NCBI GenBank assembly: GCA_029068025.1
Contig: JAIEDJ010000019.1
Location: 1 to 5,122 of the forward strand
DNA: 5,122 nucleotides
Reading direction: 5' to 3'
Source: Oscillospiraceae bacterium
GTDB taxonomy: Bacteria > Bacillota > Clostridia > Oscillospirales > Ruminococcaceae
A program made the translations under genes and the position numbers. The notes beneath the pieces are model-generated. The model saw only the letters and a list, made by a program, of their open reading frames with translations, did not search any database and was not told the origin of the DNA. This document shows, in pieces, positions 1 to 5,111 of this stretch. Position 1 is the first letter of the stretch. Each line of letters starts with the position of its first letter.

Positions 1-344
1 GAATCAATGTGAGCGGCAACGAGATTAACGCCGTTTGCGATAGTCTCCTTTCCGATCACTGCCAGAACAACAGCCTTCTCGCGGTTGACATAATAAACCT
101 TGTCCCCCGCCTTGTAGGTTTTTGACTTATCGAACGGCACGAATCCGCACTTCTTTGCCTCACGTTCGATGAAAACAACAGCCTCGCGCTCGGTCTTTGC
201 CTTGTCAAGAAACATCTTGTAGCCCTCGCAGAACTTGTCGCACTTCTTGATCTCCGCGTCGCTCATTCTCTGAAAAGCGTTGTCCCTTTTCAAAAACAGC
301 TTTTCCTTAAGCTCCTTCGCGGTCGATTTTTCATTCTTAGCCAT
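1..344 (-). CDS. M18 family aminopeptidase, N-terminal part (cut by window edge)
   Basis: Reading down from an ATG at 344-342, an uninterrupted frame of 114 codons runs off the left edge. The start is lysine-rich (MAKNEKSTAKELKEK). The frame ends in GVNLVAAHID followed by the first two bases of a Ser codon, matching the HxDSP motif of the M18 (aspartyl aminopeptidase) family. The His at residue 112 would be the first ligand of the co-catalytic metal pair. The preceding stretch YVNREKAVVLAVIGKE (about residues 85-100) also fits the N-terminal catalytic part of this family. Family members are cytosolic metallo-exopeptidases that remove N-terminal residues from peptides; the full protein is usually around 430-480 residues, so roughly a quarter is here. 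The start is supported by a purine-rich SD. The gene follows the lytic transglycosylase in the same direction, but a 290-bp spacer with a palindromic element separates them, so it may be transcribed separately. The family call is fairly sure; substrate preference cannot be told. Confidence 0.82.
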   Translation of the reverse strand, partial: MAKNEKSTAKELKEKLFLKRDNAFQRMSDAEIKKCDKFCEGYKMFLDKAKTEREAVVFIEREAKKCGFVPFDKSKTYKAGDKVYYVNREKAVVLAVIGKETIANGVNLVAAHID

Positions 345-350
345 AAAAAA

Positions 351-360
351 CTTCCTTTCC
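351..360 (-). promoter_or_regulatory. Ribosome binding site of the M18 aminopeptidase gene
   Basis: On the minus strand the sequence GGAAAGGAAG precedes the ATG at 344-342, with a spacer of about six T residues. It is the only good SD in front of this frame and fixes the start of the partial gene. Confidence 0.6.
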
Positions 361-455
361 TGCATACCCTGCAAAAGCGAGCCGCCTTTGGTATTACGCT
401 TCGTGCGCTGACGATTTTTTAGGTTGCCGCACGACCGCATAATGCCTCTGTACGT

Positions 456-617
456 CTAGTGTACTGTCCCACTCAAAATTAACATATCCGCTTGCCCTTT
501 TTTCCATACGCTTCGTTGTCGTCCTCGACTTGCGCCAGCAAGCCTTCGTCCTCCGCCTCGCGTATGGGAAAAATTGCTGCGCGTCTATTGCTAATTTTGA
601 ATGAGACAGCACACTAG
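456..617. repeat. Palindromic MITE-like element, about 162 bp
   Basis: The element is bounded by 28-bp inverted repeats at 456-483 and 590-617 that match at 24 of 28 positions when one arm is reverse-complemented. The outer ends read CTAGTGT and ACACTAG. Inside, a second inverted repeat pairs 504-511 (CCATACGC) with 560-567 (GCGTATGG); it extends outward through a T-run (498-503) facing an A-run (569-573) with one bulged G. At the apex 529-533 (CTTGC) pairs with 538-542 (GCAAG) around a GCCA loop. The 8-mer TCGTCCTC occurs twice in the loop region (519-526 and 546-553). It starts 17 bp after the transglycosylase stop codon. Terminal inverted repeats with no transposase fit a miniature inverted-repeat transposable element, with TA next to each end as a possible target duplication. 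It could also be a dispersed structured-RNA element. The repeat structure is seen directly; mobility is inferred. Confidence 0.6.
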
Positions 618-634
618 CCGCCTAAACACAGGTC

Positions 635-1219
635 TTATTTTTTATCATATAGTTTTATATAGGTATCCCTTGCCTTTGTGATCTTGGAAACATAATGCGC
701 GGTATCGCTGCTCGGGATCTCGTCGAGATGTACCCCGTCCTTGGAGTATTCCTTGTTGTCAAGCCACTCATGAACTCTTGTGCGCCCGGCGTGATAAGCC
801 GCCGCGACCGCCTCGACATTCCCGAATTCCTCTGTAAGATATCCCAGAAACCAACAGCCGTATTTGATGTTGGTCTCGGCAACGTACATATCAAAATACG
901 CGGTCTCCGTATCTCCCATACGGAACTTTATCCAGTCAAAGGTATCCTCCATGATCTGCATAAGTCCGCGCGCTCCGACGCTTGACAGCGCGTCCTTGTT
1001 AAAGCCGCTCTCGGTCTTGATAACAGCGTATACAAGATACTTGTCGACCTTGTATTCCTTGGAATATTTTTCAACATACCCCTTGTATTCCAGCGGGTGA
1101 GCTCTTTCGGTATAAACGGTATATACGTAGTATCCGCCCAGTCCCACGATCATCGCCGCGATCACGATTATCACTATCACAAGCGGCAGCGTGCTGTTTC
1201 TTTGTTTGCGCTTTATCAT
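635..1219 (-). CDS. Membrane-anchored lytic transglycosylase (SLT domain)
   Basis: This 194-residue protein cleaves the MurNAc-GlcNAc bond of peptidoglycan without water, forming 1,6-anhydroMurNAc ends; this is the known activity of the family. Residues 1-10 are basic (MIKRKQRN), and residues 11-36 form one hydrophobic helix, so the protein is likely anchored with its catalytic domain outside. The SLT domain spans about residues 45-194: the catalytic Glu is Glu70 in IKTESGFN, followed by GARGLMQIM (82-90), AAYHAGRTRV (140-149) and AHYVSKI (174-180). The third motif usually reads AYNAG; here the Asn is His143. I chose the ATG at 1219-1217 because AGAAGGAAGG sits 5 nt upstream. A longer frame opens at a TTG (1252-1250), but it has no comparable SD, would overlap the coaE stop, and would add an 11-residue stretch encoded partly by the SD itself. 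The gene follows coaE by 25 nt and is probably cotranscribed with it. The length is short but normal for clostridial one-domain members. Confidence 0.88.
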   Translation of the reverse strand: MIKRKQRNSTLPLVIVIIVIAAMIVGLGGYYVYTVYTERAHPLEYKGYVEKYSKEYKVDKYLVYAVIKTESGFNKDALSSVGARGLMQIMEDTFDWIKFRMGDTETAYFDMYVAETNIKYGCWFLGYLTEEFGNVEAVAAAYHAGRTRVHEWLDNKEYSKDGVHLDEIPSSDTAHYVSKITKARDTYIKLYDKK

Positions 1220-1224
1220 ATTTG

Positions 1225-1234
1225 CCTTCCTTCT
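1225..1234 (-). promoter_or_regulatory. Ribosome binding site deciding the transglycosylase start
   Basis: The minus-strand sequence AGAAGGAAGG ends 5 nt before the ATG at 1219-1217. It lies inside the longer TTG-initiated frame, which argues that the ATG, not the TTG at 1252, is the true start. It lies in the 25-nt gap just after the coaE stop codon (1247-1245), an arrangement typical of cotranscribed genes. Confidence 0.65.
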
Positions 1235-1244
1235 GTCTTTACTG

Positions 1245-1841
1245 TCATTCAAGGATACTATCTGTTATTATCCATATTCTGTCAAGAAGCTCCTCACGCG
1301 TTCCGTCATTTAAAATAAAATGATCCGAACGCTCAAGGAAAAACTTTGCGTTATGCTGTGCCAACAGCCTTTCCATAGCGCTTTCATGCGTTATGCCGTC
1401 GCGCACAGCTATCCTCTCTGCGCACACGCCCTCGTCGGCGCACACGCTCACGATCTCTTTGCATATCATATCCAGCCCGGATTCAAAAAGCGTCGGTGCG
1501 TCAAGCAGCACCGCGCATTCAGACCTGTGTATCATTTCAAGAATGTCATAAATGATATACGGGAATATTATCCGCTGGTACTTGTCGCGGCTTGCTTTGT
1601 CATTATAGATAAGTCTTGCCACCTCGGGACGGTCCAAGGTACCGTCGGGCTTAAGCATATCCCGGGAAAACCGCCTGCCGATCTCCGCAAGGAATTCGGG
1701 CTTTTCGGCAGCGCTCCGCGCGATAACATCGCAGTCGATCACCGAAAACCCGCGTTCCCGAAACACCGCCGAAACAGTGGATTTTCCCGCGCCGCTCATC
1801 CCCGTCAAGCCTATTATCTTAATATTTGGCAAATCAAGCAA
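1245..1841 (-). CDS. coaE: Dephospho-CoA kinase
   Basis: CoaE phosphorylates the ribose 3'-OH of dephospho-CoA with ATP, the final step of coenzyme A synthesis in the cytosol. The 198-residue protein has the expected family length. It shows a Walker A P-loop GMSGAGKST (residues 14-22), an IDCD motif (35-38) typical of the family's acidic substrate-site residues, LLDAPTLFESGL (112-123) matching the conserved V-P-LLFE-GL block, the lid/helix segment RDGITHESAMERLLAQ (147-162), and FILNDG (175-180) matching the family's near-C-terminal NNG-type motif. The start is TTG (1841-1839): no ATG or GTG precedes the P-loop at a suitable place, and GGGGTGAG lies 6 nt upstream. A second TTG three codons in is possible but worse placed. 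The gene lies 36 nt after the MBL hydrolase and 25 nt before the transglycosylase. From memory, a coaE-transglycosylase pair is common in Clostridia, often behind polA; here polA is not upstream. Confidence 0.95.
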   Translation of the reverse strand: MLDLPNIKIIGLTGMSGAGKSTVSAVFRERGFSVIDCDVIARSAAEKPEFLAEIGRRFSRDMLKPDGTLDRPEVARLIYNDKASRDKYQRIIFPYIIYDILEMIHRSECAVLLDAPTLFESGLDMICKEIVSVCADEGVCAERIAVRDGITHESAMERLLAQHNAKFFLERSDHFILNDGTREELLDRIWIITDSILE

Positions 1842-1847
1842 TTTATT

Positions 1848-1855
1848 CTCACCCC
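1848..1855 (-). promoter_or_regulatory. Ribosome binding site supporting the TTG start of coaE
   Basis: The minus-strand sequence GGGGTGAG lies 6 nt before the TTG at 1841-1839, in the 36-nt gap after the MBL hydrolase gene. It is what makes the non-ATG start credible. Confidence 0.55.
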
Positions 1856-1877
1856 GCCCGATAATATTAAAGCTGAT

Positions 1878-2636
1878 TCAGAGCCGTATCGACCAACCGC
1901 CGAAACAGTGCGCGCCGCTGCCGTGACACAGCATTCCTTCGTCATCAAGCCGTCTCAGCGCGTTCCTTATCTCTGTAATAAGTTCCGGACAAACATCAAG
2001 TGAATGATGTCCGGGAAATATCTTCTTTACGGGAAGCTCCGCAACTCTTTCGACAGAGCTTAAATATCCCGCGGGATCGGTCGAATGATAATTCGCGTAA
2101 AGCCTGCCCTTATAGATCAGATCTCCCGTAAACAGATATCCTCTGCTCTCTTCCCAAAAGCACATATGCCCGGGAGAATGACCCGGCGTATGCAAAACCT
2201 CAATAGTTCTGCCGCCAAGCTCTATTTTATCGCCGTCCGCCAAGATCCTTGACGGAGCACCTTGAAAGACATTGTATTCATCAAGCTCGAAGCCATTCGG
2301 AAGATCTCCCTCGGAGAGCATTCTCCGAACCGCTTCGCCGGGCAGCGGAAAACCACCGTTCAGCCAATCAAGCTCCGCCGAATGTGCGCAGATAGTGTCA
2401 AACATACCGTACCCGCCGATGTGATCCCAATGAATATGCGTTGCGGCGGCGATGACCGGTTTATCGGAAAGCTGCCCGACGATCCCGGAAATATCGCCGA
2501 CCCCAAGACCGGTATCTATCAGCAGACACCGCTCCAATCCGCAAAGCAGATAACAGTGCGTCTCTTCGGGGTGCTTGTACTCACTGATAACAAACGTATC
2601 GCTGTCGATCCTTTCAACCGTGAACCAATTTTTCAT
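1878..2636 (-). CDS. MBL-fold metallo-hydrolase
   Basis: This 252-residue cytosolic protein belongs to the metallo-beta-lactamase fold hydrolases. Its dinuclear metal site is complete: HIHWDH (His67, His69, Asp71, His72), His153 in HTPGHSPGH, Asp172 in FTGD, and His210 in FPGHH. LLIDTGLG (38-45) is the usual strand and turn before the first motif. The order and spacing resemble the glyoxalase II / lactonase-like branch rather than class B beta-lactamases or RNase J/Z. There is no signal peptide. The substrate cannot be told from sequence: thioesters, lactones and other esters are all hydrolysed by relatives. The gene sits between the Sua5 gene (105-nt spacer with hairpins) and coaE (36-nt spacer). 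Its SD is modest (GAGGGA, about 9 nt before the ATG). Neighbours offer no clear functional link; it may be an accessory insertion into a housekeeping cluster. Family call is firm, function open. Confidence 0.9.
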   Translation of the reverse strand: MKNWFTVERIDSDTFVISEYKHPEETHCYLLCGLERCLLIDTGLGVGDISGIVGQLSDKPVIAAATHIHWDHIGGYGMFDTICAHSAELDWLNGGFPLPGEAVRRMLSEGDLPNGFELDEYNVFQGAPSRILADGDKIELGGRTIEVLHTPGHSPGHMCFWEESRGYLFTGDLIYKGRLYANYHSTDPAGYLSSVERVAELPVKKIFPGHHSLDVCPELITEIRNALRRLDDEGMLCHGSGAHCFGGWSIRL

Positions 2637-2658
2637 TTGTTTTAATCCCTCGGCGGTC

Positions 2659-2684
2659 GGGGAAATTTCTTACAAAATTTCCCC
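2659..2684. repeat. Perfect 10-bp-stem hairpin
   Basis: Bases 2659-2668 (GGGGAAATTT) are exactly complementary to 2675-2684 (AAATTTCCCC), with a 6-base loop. The stem has a strong GC clamp at its base and an A/T-rich top. No T-run follows on either strand within several bases, so this is not a standard Rho-independent terminator. It lies 22 bp upstream of the MBL start and could affect mRNA processing or stability. Confidence 0.65.
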
Positions 2685-2686
2685 TC

Positions 2687-2730
2687 GCGGAGTCCAAAGT
2701 ACTCCGCTAACGCTTCGTCCTTCGGACTCC
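2687..2730. repeat. Overlapping inverted repeats with alternative pairings
   Basis: Two stems that exclude each other can form. GCGGAGT (2687-2693) can pair with ACTCCGC (2701-2707), or GGAGTCC (2689-2695) can pair with GGACTCC (2724-2730). Inside the second arm GTCC (2717-2720) pairs with GGAC (2724-2727) around a TTC loop. The segment also carries ACGCTTCGT (2710-2718) and CTTCGTCCT (2713-2721), both also found in the palindromic spacer element near 456-617. It begins 11 bp after the Sua5 stop codon. Confidence 0.5.
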
Positions 2731-2741
2731 CCCGCCTCACA

Positions 2742-3752
2742 TCACACCTCAATCACGCGGAACGCCGCCGCCCTCAACAGTCGGTTATACACCGCCAGCC
2801 CCATGCCGTTTTGCTTCGGAGCTTCCACAAGCACGGTATCCGCGCCCAGCTCGTCCGCCCTGCGCAGCAGCGAAAACAGCCGCTGTGCCTGAACCTCCGC
2901 AGTCGCGCCGTAATCAAGAAATATTCCCTGTTCGCTGACCCCCGCGCCGAGCGCCAGCAGCTTTTTCTCATATCTGCCGCGCTTCGTGCAGTAATCAACA
3001 AATTTTTCGCCGTGAGCGTTTATAATATATACGTCCGCCTTCGGGGAATAATGCTTGTATTTCATCCCCGGCGAAAGCACGCGCTCGTCCCTATCGGGCT
3101 GAGCGGTGACAGCCTTGTCAACCTCAACTTCCCCGAACTCCGACAGCATCTCAGCCGTAACTCCCCCGGGACGCAGTATGTGTATCTTGCCGCTCTTAAA
3201 GCAGATGACCGTGCTCTCCACTCCGACAGTACATTCCCCGCCATCGATTATAAGCGGGATCTTGCCGTTCATATCCTCAAAAACGTGCTGTGCCGTTGTG
3301 GGGCTGGGCTTTCCCGAAAGATTAGCCGACGGCGCCGCAAGCGGAAACCCGCACCGCCTGATGATATCCAGAGCCGCCTCACTCGAGGGCATACGCACCG
3401 CCACCGTGTCAAGACCGCCGCTCGTAACGCTTGGCACCTTGTCCGACTTCGGAAAGATCATAGTCAGCGGACCTCCCCAGAAGCGCTCCGCAAGCTCCTT
3501 TGCGATATCCGGGATCTCCTTGACGAGAGGGGTCAGCATCTTCATACTCGCAATATGCACGATAAGCGGATTGTCCTGCGGTCTGCCCTTGGCACGGAAT
3601 ATGTTTTTAACTCCCCACTCGTCCAACGCGTTCGCCGCAAGCCCGTAGACCGTCTCGGTCGGGATCGCCACGATCTGCCTTCGGCTCAGCAGATCCGCTG
3701 CCTCAGCCGCGCTTTCTCTGCTGTACGGGAGCAGCCTTGTATCATAACCCAT
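2742..3752 (-). CDS. L-threonylcarbamoyladenylate synthase, Sua5/YwlC type
   Basis: The enzyme makes threonylcarbamoyl-AMP from threonine, bicarbonate and ATP, the first step of t6A synthesis at position 37 of ANN-decoding tRNAs. TsaD with TsaB/TsaE then transfers the group. At 336 residues it is the two-domain Sua5 form, not the short TsaC (about 190). The YrdC-like domain covers about residues 12-205: IPTETVYGLAANAL (30-43), KGRPQDNPL (55-63), SANLSG (142-147), GVESTV (177-182) and LRPGG (193-197). The linker LSPGMKYKHYSP (226-237) is characteristic of Sua5 proteins and is followed by the C-terminal Sua5 domain to the end. The ATG lies 4 nt after the prfA stop, and its SD (AGGAGA) is inside the prfA coding end, so translation of the two is likely coupled. 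Pairing with prfA matches the prfA-ywlC neighbourhood of Bacillus. The gene is named ywlC or sua5 in Firmicutes; I leave the symbol blank because usage varies. Confidence 0.95.
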   Translation of the reverse strand: MGYDTRLLPYSRESAAEAADLLSRRQIVAIPTETVYGLAANALDEWGVKNIFRAKGRPQDNPLIVHIASMKMLTPLVKEIPDIAKELAERFWGGPLTMIFPKSDKVPSVTSGGLDTVAVRMPSSEAALDIIRRCGFPLAAPSANLSGKPSPTTAQHVFEDMNGKIPLIIDGGECTVGVESTVICFKSGKIHILRPGGVTAEMLSEFGEVEVDKAVTAQPDRDERVLSPGMKYKHYSPKADVYIINAHGEKFVDYCTKRGRYEKKLLALGAGVSEQGIFLDYGATAEVQAQRLFSLLRRADELGADTVLVEAPKQNGMGLAVYNRLLRAAAFRVIEV

Positions 3753-3756
3753 TATG

Positions 3757-4830
3757 TCAATTCTCCTGTTTGAGCAGCTTTGCCGAACGGTCGGCGACCA
3801 TCAGCGCTTCAAACACCTCATCACAGCCGCCGTTCATCATATCGTCCAGCTTATACAGCGTAAGCCCTATCCTGTGATCGGTAACACGCGACTGCGGAAA
3901 GTTGTACGTCCGTATCCTCTCGGAGCGGTCGCCGCTGCCGACTTGGATCCGGCGTTCCTCGGCTATTGCGCTGTCACGCGCGGAGCGCTCCGCTTCATAC
4001 AGCTTACTGTAGAGCATTTTCATTGCCTTGTCCTTGTTCTTCATCTGAGAACGCTCTTCCTGGCACTCAACCACAGTTCCCGTGGGATTATGGATTATCC
4101 GCACCGCCGACTCGGTTTTATTGATATGCTGTCCCCCCGCGCCGCTCGAACGGAACGTCTGCACTGTAAGATCGGCGGGATCGATACTCACGTCGACCTC
4201 CTCGACCTCGGGAAGTACCGCGACGCTGACCGTCGAAGTCTGTATGCGCCCCTGCGATTCCGTTTCGGGAACACGCTGCACGCGGTGAACACCGCTCTCA
4301 TACTTGAGCTTTGCATACACGCCCTCGCCCTCCACACCGAAGCTGATCTCGCGATATCCGCCAAGTTCCGTGGGATTACTGCCCATAATGTCAATCTTCC
4401 AACCCTGTCTTGCCGCATACATCGAATACATCCTGAACATGGAATTCGCGAAAAGAGCCGCTTCTTCGCCGCCCGCACAGGCGCGTATCTCAACTATCAC
4501 GCTCTTGTCATCGTCGGGATCGCGCGGCAGCAGCAGTATTTTAAGCTCGTCGAGCAGCCGTGCCATCTCATTCTTTGCGGAAAGCATTTCCTCCTGCGCC
4601 ATCTCGCGGAATTCGGGATCAAGGGAAGTATCCTCCGCCGCCGTTTTAGCGTCATTGTATCCGTTTTCCGCGCTCAGATATTGCTTATACGTCTCCGCAA
4701 GCGGCGTAAGAGACTTATATTCGCGCATAAGCCCTGTGTACAGCTTGTTATCCGAAACGACCTTCGGATCCGAGAGCTTAATGCTTATTTCATCATAACG
4801 TGCCTGAGCCGCCGCAATTTTTTCCAGCAT
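3757..4830 (-). CDS. prfA: Peptide chain release factor 1
   Basis: RF1 recognises UAA and UAG in the ribosomal A site and triggers hydrolysis of peptidyl-tRNA. The 357-residue length is normal for bacterial RF1 (about 355-360). The helical N-terminal domain and PCRF region (about 1-205) include GGEEAALFANSMFRMY. The tripeptide anticodon PET occurs at 188-190 within RVPETESQGR, the P-x-T form that marks RF1 as opposed to the SPF of RF2. The catalytic GGQ is at 232-234 in RSSGAGGQHINKTESAVR; its Gln is the usual methylation target of PrmC. The arginine/lysine-rich C-terminal part includes SGDRSERIRTYNFPQSRVTDHRI, as in canonical RF1. The start ATG has a near-perfect SD (GGAGGT, 5 nt away). The gene lies 43 nt after the DUF951 gene and 4 nt before the Sua5 gene. 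The methyltransferase gene prmC, a frequent partner, is not in this window. Confidence 0.98.
   Translation of the reverse strand: MLEKIAAAQARYDEISIKLSDPKVVSDNKLYTGLMREYKSLTPLAETYKQYLSAENGYNDAKTAAEDTSLDPEFREMAQEEMLSAKNEMARLLDELKILLLPRDPDDDKSVIVEIRACAGGEEAALFANSMFRMYSMYAARQGWKIDIMGSNPTELGGYREISFGVEGEGVYAKLKYESGVHRVQRVPETESQGRIQTSTVSVAVLPEVEEVDVSIDPADLTVQTFRSSGAGGQHINKTESAVRIIHNPTGTVVECQEERSQMKNKDKAMKMLYSKLYEAERSARDSAIAEERRIQVGSGDRSERIRTYNFPQSRVTDHRIGLTLYKLDDMMNGGCDEVFEALMVADRSAKLLKQEN
3762..3767 (-). promoter_or_regulatory. Ribosome binding site of the Sua5 gene, inside prfA
   Basis: AGGAGA on the minus strand lies 9 nt before the Sua5 ATG and within the last codons of prfA. This layout implies cotranscription and suggests translational coupling. 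Confidence 0.6.
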
Positions 4831-4835
4831 AGTTT

Positions 4836-4841
4836 ACCTCC
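4836..4841 (-). promoter_or_regulatory. Strong ribosome binding site of prfA
   Basis: GGAGGT on the minus strand lies 5 nt before the prfA ATG, in the 43-nt gap after the DUF951 gene. It is the best SD match in the window, suggesting efficient independent initiation of prfA. Confidence 0.7.
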
Positions 4842-4873
4842 GTAAAATCATCTAACTATCGGAAAACGCGTTG

Positions 4874-5074
4874 CTAACCCTTTTCATCGGTGATGTCACG
4901 GATAACGCTCTTGATACTTTTCTCGCACTTCGGACGCGGGATCATTATAACATGACCGCACCCCATACAGCTCAGCCTGAAGTCAGCGCCCGCGCGCAAT
5001 ACCTTCATACGGCTGCTTCCGCACCCGGGATGACTCTTTTTCATCTCCAGCACATCCCCCGCACGTATATCCAT
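4874..5074 (-). CDS. DUF951 domain-containing small protein
   Basis: This 66-residue protein matches the DUF951 family (YyzM-like in Bacillus), whose function is not established. It shows the family's features in order: an N-terminal DIRAGDVLEMKKSHPG segment, then DFRLSCMGCGHVIMIPR. Four cysteines (18, 36, 39, 50), of which the CxxC pair at 36/39 is central, suggest a small zinc-ribbon-like fold; zinc binding is inferred. The first Cys sits in HPGCGS, where I remember HPCGS as the common form, so one Gly appears inserted. The C-terminal end is basic then acidic (KCEKSIKSVIRDITDEKG). No signal peptide or membrane helix is present. The ATG at 5074 has only a weak SD (GGTGA). The gene is first in the visible cluster, 43 nt ahead of prfA in the same direction, so a link with translation is possible but only by context. 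Confidence 0.87.
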   Translation of the reverse strand: MDIRAGDVLEMKKSHPGCGSSRMKVLRAGADFRLSCMGCGHVIMIPRPKCEKSIKSVIRDITDEKG

Positions 5075-5105
5075 AACATCACCACTCTTTCAAACATAAT
5101 CATAC

Positions 5106-5111
5106 ATTATA
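5106..5111 (-). promoter_or_regulatory. Candidate -10 box upstream of the DUF951 gene
   Basis: The minus strand carries an exact TATAAT in an A/T-rich stretch, 31 nt before the DUF951 ATG. The matching -35 would lie about 17 bp upstream, beyond the right edge, so the promoter cannot be confirmed. If real, it would start an operon of at least DUF951, prfA and the Sua5 gene. Confidence 0.4.

Larger units (their letters stand above)
345..634. other. 290-bp intergenic spacer between lytic transglycosylase and M18 gene
   Basis: No convincing gene lies here. The right-hand part (456-617) is a palindromic repeat-like element, listed separately. The left-hand part (345-455) is the leader of the M18 gene; it holds that gene's SD and one copy of the 9-mer ACGCTTCGT (396-404). 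I looked for a promoter reading towards the M18 gene and found no -35/-10 pair with acceptable spacing. There is also no GC-rich hairpin followed by a T-run that would end the upstream operon. A 72-codon open frame crosses the spacer on the minus strand (612-394), but it covers the palindrome and has no good SD, so it is not called. Confidence 0.6.
2637..2741. other. Structured spacer between Sua5 and MBL genes
   Basis: No gene fits here. The spacer is mostly taken up by inverted repeats (2659-2684 and 2687-2730, listed separately). Its low-coordinate end holds the weak SD of the MBL gene (GAGGGA on the minus strand). No T-run follows either hairpin on the minus strand, so they do not look like an intrinsic terminator. 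Transcription may continue into the MBL gene, perhaps with reduced level or altered mRNA stability. Confidence 0.5.

Noticed and set aside
345..455. Promoter for the M18 gene
   Set aside because: Weak -10-like strings exist (such as TAATAC), but none has a -35 partner at 16-18 bp.
519..553. TCGTCCTC direct repeat pair as a CRISPR or operator site
   Set aside because: Only two 8-bp copies, and they lie within the palindromic element, which explains them better.
394..612. A 72-residue basic protein on the minus strand
   Set aside because: It spans the palindromic element, has no convincing SD, and its Arg-rich makeup is what a GC-rich repeat gives by chance.
456..617. Palindrome as an intrinsic terminator for the transglycosylase operon
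   Set aside because: No T-run follows the outer stem on the minus strand, and the loop is too long for a standard terminator.
1320..2003. A 227-codon open frame on the plus strand opposite coaE and the end of the MBL gene
   Set aside because: It crosses two well-supported minus-strand genes and has no recognisable domain.
2659..2684. Hairpin as a Rho-independent terminator after the Sua5 gene
   Set aside because: The stem is good but is followed by GACCGCC rather than a T-run on the minus strand.
2811..3773. A 320-codon open frame on the plus strand opposite the Sua5 gene
   Set aside because: The minus-strand product is a clear Sua5 protein; the plus frame is an Arg/Leu-rich shadow.
3754..4845. 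A 363-codon open frame on the plus strand opposite prfA
   Set aside because: It mirrors prfA almost exactly, has no family motifs, and prfA is certain; it is a shadow frame.
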